Source: an uncultured Clostridia bacterium (GTDB lineage: Bacteria > Bacillota > Clostridia > TANB77 > CAG-508). Taken from it: a stretch of DNA of 13,636 nt. Under the pieces are notes generated by a model. That model searched no databases. It was not told where the DNA came from and saw only the letters and a list, made by a program, of their open reading frames with translations. This document shows positions 5,286 to 13,636 of this stretch, one piece after another. Numbering within the stretch: the first letter of the stretch is position 1; each line of letters starts with the position of its first letter. The stretch is from positions 1 through 13,636 of the forward strand of contig CALXNI010000139.1 in NCBI GenBank assembly GCA_944389715.1. Reading direction: 5' to 3'. Made by a program: the position numbers and the translations under genes.

Positions 5286-5344
5286 AATGCTATATAAGTA
5301 TATTTATATCTATATTTCTATATTTTATTTAGGAGGAACTAAAT

Positions 5345-8300
5345 ATGTTTAACAATCTAATTAAATGGAGTAGCGGTAGAACAACCACAAAAGTATTAGC
5401 AACACTTTTAGTAATTACATTAACATTTGCAAACTTTGCCTTGCTTGGTTCTTTTATGTTTGAATCAATTGCAATTAGCTTAGCAGACCAAGATAGTAAT
5501 ACTAATAGCGAAAATGTTAAATTTAATGTGTATCTAGATGCTAATAATACAAATGCAAGAGAAGTAACAAAAGACATAAATGCAGAAGACTTAACTTTAT
5601 ACGCGTCCATAAGTGTTCAAGGTGGAGGAAGATTAGAAAATCCAAAAATAGAGTTTTCAAATTCAAACTTTGAACTAAAGGAAAACAGCAATGTATTCGA
5701 AAAAAGTCTCGAAGCAATATCCTCAGAAAATGAATTAGCAATAGAACTACCTATTATTGCACGTAAAAACTCAAGTTATGATTTGAGTTTATTAAACATG
5801 TCTAGCCAAATAAAATTAAGTGGAGAATATATAGACGATAATGGAAACGTTACAGATATTAACACAACAAAAATGATAAAAATAGAATGGCAAGCAAACG
5901 AAATAACAGAAGAGCAAGTAGAATTAAGCCAAGAAGTAATAACAAATAAAATATATAATATAGATGGAGAAAATAAAAGGATAGTACAAGTTTTATTAAA
6001 ATCAAACATTTTACAAAACATGGCACCAATAAAGGTAGCAAAAATAGAAGTAGAAGTGCCAAGTATAGGAATAAAACCAGAACAAATATCAGTTATAGCA
6101 AAAAACACATTAGCAACAAATGGAAAAACAAACATACAATTTGGAGACTCAGAAACAAGTAAATATGAATATAACGAACAAGAAGGAAAACTATATATAG
6201 AAGTACTAAACAATCCAGACACAAACAATATTATCTCATGGCAAAAAAATGTAGCAGATCAATTTATAATAACATATGTATATAGCGGAGAAACAAACAT
6301 ATTGCCATTTACATCAAAAGCAAAAAGTGTAATAGAACTATATGGAAGAGAAGCAGGAGCAATAGAAAAACAAAACGAAATAACCTTAGAAGAAATACAA
6401 GAAATGGGCGATATAGCTAGTTTAGAAAACAGTATTACACAAAACATATATAAAGGAAACATGTATATAGGAGAAGAAACAAACTACGAAACAAAATGGG
6501 ATACATTTGTATCTTATGCAAATTTAGCAAACAAAATAGTAGTACAAGACACAGGAGATATAATAGATACAGATAGCTTATCTACATATTATAAAAGTAC
6601 AAAAATAAACAAAGAACAAGCAATAGACATTTTAGGTCAAGAAGGAACAATAAAAATATATAATGCAGCAGACATACAAACACCAATAACAGAAATATCA
6701 CTATCACAAGAAAACCAAGAAGAAGATTATGCAATTAATTATACAGAAGAAATTAATTCAATTATAATAGAAACTTCTAAAGTTATAAAAGCAGGAAAAT
6801 TAGAAATAACAAACCAAAAAGCAATAAAAGTATTAAATGCAGAAAAAATTAGTGAATCTACAAAAATAGATTCTGGAGTTAAATTAATAGTATCAGACGA
6901 ACAAAACAATGTAACTGTAAATTTAAGCAAAACGGCAAATACAAATTTATTAGAACCAGTAACAACTATAGAAGTATCAACAGATAAAACTTCTATATCA
7001 AACCAAACAGAAGACACATTAAGATTAACAGCAGTTCTACAAGCAAACAATACAAGCAACAAACTATTTAAAAACCCAACAATAAATATAGATTTACCAA
7101 AAGAAATAACAGAAGCTAACATAGAAAATGCATCATTATTAGATGACGAACTAAAAATAGCAAATACAAATATAGTAACAAACGAAAACGGAAACAAAGT
7201 AATAGAAATAACAATAGAAGGAGAACAAACTAAATATGTAGGTTCTGCACAAGGTGGGGCAACCTTAGTATTAGACTTAAAACTAAAAGCAGAACAATTT
7301 ATGGCAGATAAAAATGTAGAAATAAAAACTACATGTATTAATGATGGAGAAACGGTAGAATTAGCTAAAAACATAGAAATAAAATCAAAAGATGGATTAG
7401 TAACAAAAAACACAATAATAGCAGGAGAAAATTCTACTGAGCAAATAAATAAAAACACAATAAACATAGAAGCAAATAAAGGACAAGAAATAACAATAAA
7501 ATCAGACATTATAAACAATTATGGAGAAGAAGCAAAAGGAGTAAATATAATAGGTAAAGTATCAGAAGGAACAGTATTAACAAGCCAAGTAGTAGCATCA
7601 CAAGGCTCAACTGTATACTATTCAGAAGAAGAAAACCCAACAGCAGAATCTCAAAGTTGGGAAACAGAGATTACAAGTTTTGATAATGTAAAATCATTTA
7701 AAATAGAATTACCACAAACAGTATTAAATGGACAAAAAACAAGCTTGCAATATACAACAAAAATAAAAGAAGAAGCAAATACAGTAGCAAATACATTAAC
7801 AATAAATGGAACAGTAGAAGAAAACCAAATACAAGATACAATAAATTATAATGTAACTCTTCCAAATGTAGAATCTATACAAAAAGAAGTAAACAATTCA
7901 TTAAGACTTAGCATGGAGGTAACAGCAGGAGGAGAAGACATAAAAGACCAAAAAGAAATTAATAATGGGCAAGTGGTAAGGTATAAAATTACTGTTACAA
8001 ATATATCAGACGAAGTTGTTAATAATGCCAATATAGTAGCAACTATCGAAAATGGTGTATTTTATGACTTAGTACAATCTGGAGTAATTATGGATGAATC
8101 AGTAGATGAGAACGGAGAGTTTATCTATCCAAATGGAAAACCAGTATATGTCTATGCAGAGGATGAAACACTAGAATCTAAACAAAAATCAATTAGTCAA
8201 TTAAATCCAGGAGAAAGTTTTACTTTAGAATATCAAGTAGTTGCATATATTGGAGAAGGAGAAAATGCAAATCAGTTTAACAATAACATTTCTATTACAG

Positions 8301-10228
8301 CTGACAATATTCAAGAAGCAAAGGTAACAGATACTAAAACAATAAAAGAAGCAAGCATAGCATTAAAATTAAAGTATGGATCTAACGAAGAAGTTAGAAC
8401 ATTTAGTGGATTAGAAACTGACTTTGCAGTAGAAGTAACAAATTTATTAAATTCAGATTTAAAAAATATAAATATAAAAATGGATTTGCCAGAGGAATTA
8501 GATTGTGATGTTGATGACCAAATATTCTTATATGGAAATGATAATATAACTCTAACAAAAAATGGTGAACAAATTACTTTATTATTTAAAAAATTAGTAG
8601 CAAATGAAACTCAAAAAATTACATTAGAATTTAAAGTAAATGATATACCTTTAAATGAATTAGAAAGAGATATAACATTAAATTTAACAGGTACCGTTGA
8701 AGGTGATGAGAACACTTATATATCAAATGATTATACAAGAACAGTTTTACAGGGCAAGTCACATATATCTATAAATTTAACATCAGATAAAATTGGAAAA
8801 ACTTTATCAGATGGAGAAGAAATAACATATACAGCAAACATAAAAAACGATGGATATATAGATATATATGGTGTGTCAATTAATGAAGTATTAGCAGAGG
8901 AATTAGAAGTTATAGAGGCAAAAGTAATATATGCTAATGGAGAAGAAAAAACTATTAATACTAATAACATAATGGATAATATAGTATCAACAACTGAATC
9001 ATTAGATATGCAAGAAAGTATTTCTTTAATAGTAAAAGCAAAAGTTAATTTGGTAGATAGTACAAAAGATACTGTAGAAAATGAATTAACTATTATAAGT
9101 GGCATGGCAGAAACAATAGATTCAGAAAAATTAACAAACAAAATAAATAAAAATGATATTGATGATCCAGAGGATCCAACAGACCCAGAAAACCCAATAG
9201 ATCCAGAAAAAACATATTCTATTTCAGGTTTAGCATGGCTAGATGAAAACAAAAATGGAATAAGAGATAATAACGAAAAAATAGTAACAGATGTAAATGT
9301 TATTCTATTAGACGAGCAAGGAAATATAGTTAAAGACGAGCAAGGAAATAATATAGAAACACAAACAACTATTACAGGAACGTATAAATTTAACAATTTA
9401 AGCAAAGGAAATTATACGGTAGTATTTGTATATGATACAGAAAAATATACAATTGCAAAATATCAAGTAGAACAAGCAACAGAAGAAACAAACTCTGATG
9501 CAATAACAAAACAAATACAAGTAGATACAGAAACCTTATTAGCAGGGGTAACAGATACAATAATAATAGATGAATCAGATATAGAAAACATAGATATAGG
9601 CTTAATGGAAAATTCAAAATTTGATTTAAGTCTAAGTAAATACATAAGCAAAGTATTATTATCAAATAGTAGTGGAACAACAACATACGAATACGAAGAC
9701 ACAAACTTTACAAAAGTAGAAATATCTGCAAGAAAGATAGCAGGAACCATGCTATTAGTAGAATACCAATTAGTAGTTACAAACGAGGGTGATGTAGATG
9801 CTTATGTAACTGATTTAGTAGATTACTTGCCAGAAGACTTAGAATTCAAATCAGATACTAATCCAGAGTGGTATATGGATGGAAATAGAATATTACATAA
9901 CGAATCTATAGCAGAAGAATCTATAAAACCAGGAGAAAGCAAAACAGTAACTCTGGTACTAACAAGCAACTTAAAATCAGACTCAACTGGAACAATAGAT
10001 AACATAGCAGAAATAGGAAAAAGCACAAACTTAGAGGGCTTAATAGAATACGACTCTGTAAGCGGAAACAACCAAACAGGAGAAGATGATATAAGCACAG
10101 CAAGCTTAATTATATCAATAGCAACAGGATCTCCAGTAATGTATATAGGAATTGTAATTGCAAGTATGCTAGTTATTGGAATAGGAATATATATAATTAA
10201 TAAAAAAGTACTGAAAGTAGAAATATAG
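5345..10228 (+). CDS. Large cell-envelope protein with DUF11-like repeats, SdrD-B domain and C-terminal membrane anchor
   Basis: 1627 residues, exported. A basic N-terminus and hydrophobic segment (about 16-41) form a signal peptide or anchor. The body to about 1270 is a series of beta-rich modules. Those near 850-990, 1000-1135 and 1138-1270 look like DUF11-type repeats (patterns such as VRYKITVTNIS and ITYTANIKNDGY). A DPE-rich linker (1273-1289) leads to an SdrD B-like domain from 1290, with a calcium-type loop DENKNGIRDNNE at 1300-1311. A further DUF11 module spans about 1425-1570 (VEYQLVVTNEGD). The end has a membrane helix (1599-1616) and a short basic tail (NKKVLKVEI). No LPXTG motif is seen; only ATGSP precedes the helix. 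It probably serves as a surface stalk or adhesin. The ATG at 5345 follows AGGAGG at 5331-5336. The next gene starts 17 nt after its stop. Exact function is unknown. Confidence 0.9.
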   Translation: MFNNLIKWSSGRTTTKVLATLLVITLTFANFALLGSFMFESIAISLADQDSNTNSENVKFNVYLDANNTNAREVTKDINAEDLTLYASISVQGGGRLENPKIEFSNSNFELKENSNVFEKSLEAISSENELAIELPIIARKNSSYDLSLLNMSSQIKLSGEYIDDNGNVTDINTTKMIKIEWQANEITEEQVELSQEVITNKIYNIDGENKRIVQVLLKSNILQNMAPIKVAKIEVEVPSIGIKPEQISVIAKNTLATNGKTNIQFGDSETSKYEYNEQEGKLYIEVLNNPDTNNIISWQKNVADQFIITYVYSGETNILPFTSKAKSVIELYGREAGAIEKQNEITLEEIQEMGDIASLENSITQNIYKGNMYIGEETNYETKWDTFVSYANLANKIVVQDTGDIIDTDSLSTYYKSTKINKEQAIDILGQEGTIKIYNAADIQTPITEISLSQENQEEDYAINYTEEINSIIIETSKVIKAGKLEITNQKAIKVLNAEKISESTKIDSGVKLIVSDEQNNVTVNLSKTANTNLLEPVTTIEVSTDKTSISNQTEDTLRLTAVLQANNTSNKLFKNPTINIDLPKEITEANIENASLLDDELKIANTNIVTNENGNKVIEITIEGEQTKYVGSAQGGATLVLDLKLKAEQFMADKNVEIKTTCINDGETVELAKNIEIKSKDGLVTKNTIIAGENSTEQINKNTINIEANKGQEITIKSDIINNYGEEAKGVNIIGKVSEGTVLTSQVVASQGSTVYYSEEENPTAESQSWETEITSFDNVKSFKIELPQTVLNGQKTSLQYTTKIKEEANTVANTLTINGTVEENQIQDTINYNVTLPNVESIQKEVNNSLRLSMEVTAGGEDIKDQKEINNGQVVRYKITVTNISDEVVNNANIVATIENGVFYDLVQSGVIMDESVDENGEFIYPNGKPVYVYAEDETLESKQKSISQLNPGESFTLEYQVVAYIGEGENANQFNNNISITADNIQEAKVTDTKTIKEASIALKLKYGSNEEVRTFSGLETDFAVEVTNLLNSDLKNINIKMDLPEELDCDVDDQIFLYGNDNITLTKNGEQITLLFKKLVANETQKITLEFKVNDIPLNELERDITLNLTGTVEGDENTYISNDYTRTVLQGKSHISINLTSDKIGKTLSDGEEITYTANIKNDGYIDIYGVSINEVLAEELEVIEAKVIYANGEEKTINTNNIMDNIVSTTESLDMQESISLIVKAKVNLVDSTKDTVENELTIISGMAETIDSEKLTNKINKNDIDDPEDPTDPENPIDPEKTYSISGLAWLDENKNGIRDNNEKIVTDVNVILLDEQGNIVKDEQGNNIETQTTITGTYKFNNLSKGNYTVVFVYDTEKYTIAKYQVEQATEETNSDAITKQIQVDTETLLAGVTDTIIIDESDIENIDIGLMENSKFDLSLSKYISKVLLSNSSGTTTYEYEDTNFTKVEISARKIAGTMLLVEYQLVVTNEGDVDAYVTDLVDYLPEDLEFKSDTNPEWYMDGNRILHNESIAEESIKPGESKTVTLVLTSNLKSDSTGTIDNIAEIGKSTNLEGLIEYDSVSGNNQTGEDDISTASLIISIATGSPVMYIGIVIASMLVIGIGIYIINKKVLKVEI

Positions 10229-10245
10229 AAGGGAGGATTGATAAT

Positions 10246-13200
10246 ATGAAAAAAGAAGCTAAAATAATAACAAAAATAATTTTAATAGCAATAATTGCAA
10301 TAGCGATATTATTAGTTCTACCTAAAACAGTATATGGAACTGCTACTATAACTTTTAACAGATATGGAAGTTTTACAATTGATGATTGCCCAGATAACCA
10401 TTATTATAATTTAGCATACCAATTACTTAATAGCTCTACAATAGACGAATTCGATACGGAACATGAAAATAACTGGACAGTAGGGAGCGAAGTATCAGCT
10501 AGTGGTGTCGATGATTACACAAAATACAATGATGGACGCTATATTATGGGTGGAGGACAGTCTGATGGAACAAAATTTATTCCAAATGGTTTTTGCGGAA
10601 ATATTGAAAAAGGTGGAGATTCAGGAACAGGTAAAATTGAATATATTTTAGATATATATCCTAACAAGGTAAATTTGCAATGGGTTGGAGGAAGCAAAGA
10701 GTTCACTCCTAATAATTCTGATATGTATGCTTTAAAGGAGTTTGCAAACGCGTTATATAAGACATATAACTCTACAAGTGTATGGGGAGAAAATTCAGCA
10801 AATTCCTTACGTGATGGGCTAGGTTATTTTAGGGTTAATGCTAATTCGATAAATAGTATAATAAGCAAATATACAGGTAAAACATTGCCAATGAGTGGTG
10901 GAAGTGATGATTATAAAATAGATTCTGAGCCTACAAATAATTATCATGCAAGAATATACTTCATTAAAGGTAATATAAGTCAGCCTAGAATAATTTTTAA
11001 AGTAGATAAAGTGACAGAAGAAAAACCTGAAATAGCATTAAATTTTCAAAAAACAGATATGAATGGTAATGCAATAAAAACTTCCGGAGCTACTCTAAAA
11101 ATATGGGACGAGTCTAATGGTAATTCATCTAACCCAAATCATGCGATTATTGAAGGATTAGCTCAAATTGATGATTACTATGGATTAACTAGTGAGTCTA
11201 ATGGTAATTTTGGTGAAATAAAAATAATACCAACAGTAAATGACGGAGAAGTATCAATTTACATACAAGAAACAAAAGCACCAAATAGATATGCTATAGG
11301 AAATTTAAGTAATCCAACTAAAATAACTATAAGTTATGACTCAAGTAATGGAAACATAACAGAAATTACTTATGATAAAAATAATAATTATTTTGTTAAA
11401 GGTAACACAATTAATATTATTAAAATTAAAAATATACCTGTTGGAGAATTAACAATAGAAAAGACTTTTAATGGAGAAAAACGTTCTGAACTATATGATG
11501 AAGTAAAATTTAAAATATATTCAACAATGTCACCTATAACAGTAGAGGGTAATGAGACTAAAAATGCGTCTGCATTGCAATGGATAGAAATAAGTCCAAA
11601 AAATAGCGATGGAACAATAAAAATAACGGATATTAATAGAGATACAATAATTCGTGTTAAAGAAACTCAAACAGCTCCAGGATATGTAAAAATAAATAAA
11701 ACAATGGAGTATTATGTAACATTTAACAACAAAACAAAAACATGGGATGTAAAAAATAAACAAGGAACGTCAATTGCAGGTAATGTAACAATTGATAACA
11801 AAAAAAGCAAAACAAAAGAGCTACTTATTCAAAAAATTGATAAAGAAAGCGGTCAAGCTTTGCCTAATATAGAATTTGACTTGGATATAAGCTATGTAGC
11901 TATGTGCATGGTATATGATACAATTTATGTAGATGGACCTATAAGTAAATTAGGATTAGGAGTAGGCGATGGTATAGAAATATATGGTACTAATTATGAA
12001 ATAAAAAGTGGCAATAATGGATTGTACATAACTTATGAAGGTAAAAATATAAATATTGTAGAAGATGGCGGAGAAGATAAACACGATGGAATAACAGAAG
12101 TAAATGGTGTAAAAACAGATGCAAATGGTGAGATTTTAGTAACAATAATAAAGCCTTATGAAATGGGAGATGCTAATTTAGATGGTATAGTTAATTCTAG
12201 TGATGCTAGACTTATCATGAGAATTTCGTTAGGATTAGAAGAAATAAATAGTAATGTTAAAAAAGTATTAGCGGATATAAATCAAGATGGATATGTTACT
12301 TCTGTAGATAAAGAAATTAGAGACATCAATGGTGATGGAAAAGTAAATACAAGTGACGCAATGTTATTGGGACAAGCAGCAAATGGGGAAGCAACTTTAA
12401 ATGAATATCAAAAAATTTTAGGTGATTTAGATGAAGATGGAAAAATAACTATAGAAGATGCAGAATCATTGTTGGAAATGGTAATAGGTTTGAGTGAAGA
12501 AGATAGTTATGAGAAAATTGCTAGCTATAATTGTGAAACAGGTGAAGTTCAAAGCGAGGAAGATAGACGTCAATTTAATAAAGGAGATTATACAGATGCA
12601 GAGTATTGTTTAAGATATGCAATTGATCTCGGAAAAATAAATTACTCATTAATTACAGTAACAGCAGTAGAAAAAGATAATAAATTATATAAAACAGGAA
12701 CTTTAACAGAAACTTTCTATTATTTAGAGGATAAAGTAATAAGAGAAGAAAATAGTACTAAAGAATATATTAAAAATTATGTAGAAGCATTAGCTAAGGT
12801 AACTATTCCTGTTGATAAAAATTCACAAGAATACATGGATTATAAAGAAAAATTAGATAGCTTAAAAAACAAAGTAGAAGATAGTGTAATTGCTACTATG
12901 GTAATTGAAAATGAACCTAAAGAATATAATTTAACAATTAAAAAACAAGATTCATACGGTTCAAGTTTAGGAGAGGGCTATCAATTTAATGTGACTATAG
13001 ATAATAATACTTTTGATGTGACAACAGGATCTGATGGAAAAGTAACAATTAGTGGACTTACTCAAAGCCTATTTTCAGATATAGTAATTTCTGAAACTAA
13101 AGTACCAGATGGATCAACAAGTGGAAGGATTCCAGATGTTACATTAAGTAGGACAATGGATGAAAATGGTAATATTATAATTACATCTAGTGATTCTCGA

Positions 13201-13636
13201 GTTACAGCTAATTGGAACGGAGAAACTGGAACAATCGAGATTACAGTAAAAGACCCTATTATATTAAATTTACAGTTGCTAAAACAATCTCCTCAAGGAA
13301 ATGCATTGGCAGGAGCAAAATTTGATATTAAAGTTATAGCTTTAACAGTTGAAGAATTATCTAATGAGTATCCTTATTATGACCCAAGCATAACAAACCA
13401 TGATGTATTATTAGAAGGAAGTTATACAACTGATTCAAATGGAAAAATTGACTTAGGAGAGCTTGAAATAACAGAAAATAATAAAGGAACTGGCTATTTT
13501 TATATAGTAATGAAAGAAACAGAGGCTCCAGCAGGATATGTGCTCCCAAATAATACAGAAACAACATTTGCTATTGGATATATTACTGTTAATCGTATAG
13601 GGGAATGGAGAACTACACAAGAAGGTGTTAGCATAG
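10246..13636 (+). CDS. Giant secreted SpaA/CnaB-repeat surface protein with dockerin-like insert (3' end beyond window)
   Basis: The frame is open from ATG 10246 to the last base (over 1130 residues) with no stop. AAGGGAGG at 10229-10236 is the ribosome binding site; the gap from the preceding gene is 17 nt, so the two form an operon. A signal peptide (hydrophobic 11-25, possible cleavage near 31) leads to an unrecognised domain of about 32-255 with C48 and C117. SpaA/CnaB-like domains follow, with first-strand Lys and ETxAP-type Glu: K269/E342, K406/E473, K530 (no matching Glu motif), K900/E950 and K1013/E1091 (KETEAPAGY). These pairs predict internal isopeptide bonds. Between the third and fourth domains lies a four-loop dockerin-like calcium-binding segment (641-750). 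It is likely a pilin-like or adhesive surface protein. A cell-wall sorting signal, if any, lies outside the window. Confidence 0.9.
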   Translation, partial: MKKEAKIITKIILIAIIAIAILLVLPKTVYGTATITFNRYGSFTIDDCPDNHYYNLAYQLLNSSTIDEFDTEHENNWTVGSEVSASGVDDYTKYNDGRYIMGGGQSDGTKFIPNGFCGNIEKGGDSGTGKIEYILDIYPNKVNLQWVGGSKEFTPNNSDMYALKEFANALYKTYNSTSVWGENSANSLRDGLGYFRVNANSINSIISKYTGKTLPMSGGSDDYKIDSEPTNNYHARIYFIKGNISQPRIIFKVDKVTEEKPEIALNFQKTDMNGNAIKTSGATLKIWDESNGNSSNPNHAIIEGLAQIDDYYGLTSESNGNFGEIKIIPTVNDGEVSIYIQETKAPNRYAIGNLSNPTKITISYDSSNGNITEITYDKNNNYFVKGNTINIIKIKNIPVGELTIEKTFNGEKRSELYDEVKFKIYSTMSPITVEGNETKNASALQWIEISPKNSDGTIKITDINRDTIIRVKETQTAPGYVKINKTMEYYVTFNNKTKTWDVKNKQGTSIAGNVTIDNKKSKTKELLIQKIDKESGQALPNIEFDLDISYVAMCMVYDTIYVDGPISKLGLGVGDGIEIYGTNYEIKSGNNGLYITYEGKNINIVEDGGEDKHDGITEVNGVKTDANGEILVTIIKPYEMGDANLDGIVNSSDARLIMRISLGLEEINSNVKKVLADINQDGYVTSVDKEIRDINGDGKVNTSDAMLLGQAANGEATLNEYQKILGDLDEDGKITIEDAESLLEMVIGLSEEDSYEKIASYNCETGEVQSEEDRRQFNKGDYTDAEYCLRYAIDLGKINYSLITVTAVEKDNKLYKTGTLTETFYYLEDKVIREENSTKEYIKNYVEALAKVTIPVDKNSQEYMDYKEKLDSLKNKVEDSVIATMVIENEPKEYNLTIKKQDSYGSSLGEGYQFNVTIDNNTFDVTTGSDGKVTISGLTQSLFSDIVISETKVPDGSTSGRIPDVTLSRTMDENGNIIITSSDSRVTANWNGETGTIEITVKDPIILNLQLLKQSPQGNALAGAKFDIKVIALTVEELSNEYPYYDPSITNHDVLLEGSYTTDSNGKIDLGELEITENNKGTGYFYIVMKETEAPAGYVLPNNTETTFAIGYITVNRIGEWRTTQEGVSI
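12166..12495 (+). other. Tandem dockerin-like region (four EF-hand-type loops)
   Basis: Four 12-residue loops fit the dockerin calcium pattern with Asp/Asn at positions 1, 3, 5 and Asp at 12: DANLDGIVNSSD (642-653), DINQDGYVTSVD (677-688), DINGDGKVNTSD (693-704) and DLDEDGKITIED (727-738). Loops 1-2 and 3-4 have dockerin-like spacing, giving two dockerins head to tail; loops 2 and 3 are separated by only KEIR, so the helix after loop 2 is missing or shortened. Confidence 0.8.

Larger units (their letters stand above)
5014..5344 (+). promoter_or_regulatory. Intergenic leader region of the large surface-protein genes
   Basis: No gene here. After the terminator comes a GGAGGAAA (5014-5021) with no usable start codon, then very AT-rich DNA holding a good promoter (5096-5124), a hairpin (5182-5219), a second promoter candidate (5257-5285) and the AGGAGG ribosome binding site (5331-5336), eight bases before the next ATG. 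Transcripts from the first promoter would carry a leader of about 210 nt. Confidence 0.7.

Noticed and set aside
6739..7518. 259-aa minus-strand ORF opposite the large surface protein, and similar ones at 8731-9405 and 5776-6228
   Set aside because: All are hydrophobic shadow translations (Ser/Phe/Ile-rich) opposite a continuous 1627-codon gene with a good start site; none shows a family motif.
10340..11010. Thioester (TED) adhesin domain at the start of the second giant protein
   Set aside because: A cysteine is present early, but the TQxAIW-like block and the usual Cys context are missing, so the call is not supported.

Overview
The window looks like chromosomal DNA of an AT-rich, low-GC Firmicute, most likely an uncultured gut-type member of Clostridia. 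The support is strong GGAGG-type ribosome binding sites, sigma-A-like promoters, A/T-ended codons, standard use of TGA and TGG, and giant SpaA/DUF11/SdrD-type surface proteins. I see no tRNA, rRNA, CRISPR array or classical insertion sequence.

Layout. (1) Minus strand, about 1640 down to 1: an MntA-like nucleotidyltransferase overlapping a HepT-like HEPN RNase (type VII toxin-antitoxin architecture), followed after only 13 nt by leuS, of which the N-terminal 295 residues are present. (2) Plus strand, 1671-3853: a promoter, an NADP-type short-chain dehydrogenase and a patatin-like phospholipase. Directly upstream of the ribosome binding site of each of these two genes sits a copy of an unusual AT-rich element (1697-1901 and 2671-2983). 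Both copies are bounded by the same 14-bp inverted repeat and filled with GC-rich hairpin cassettes of the GTAGGG type; a 100-bp core is 98% identical between them. Solo cassettes recur at 3944-3972 and at 4978-5006, the latter forming the terminator of the next gene. (3) 4150-4980: a PD-(D/E)XK nuclease of the Rpn / putative-transposase family. (4) 5014-5344: a leader region with one near-consensus promoter, a second candidate and a strong hairpin. (5) 5345 to the end: two very large envelope protein genes 17 nt apart. The first (1627 aa) has a signal peptide, DUF11-like repeats, an SdrD-B domain and a C-terminal membrane anchor. The second is open to the window edge (over 1130 aa) and has a signal peptide, an unrecognised N-terminal domain, several SpaA/CnaB-like domains and a four-loop dockerin-like calcium-binding insert.

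How they work together. The last two genes very probably form one transcription unit making surface structures or adhesins, with assembly or anchoring genes expected downstream. The dehydrogenase and phospholipase may be co-transcribed through the second hairpin element, whose ends could pair in the RNA and fold it into a multi-branched leader. The toxin-antitoxin pair and leuS probably share a transcript; HepT relatives are reported to act on tRNA, so this proximity is suggestive but unproven. The most novel items are the inverted-repeat-bounded hairpin-cassette elements and the tandem dockerin inside an SpaA-type surface protein.
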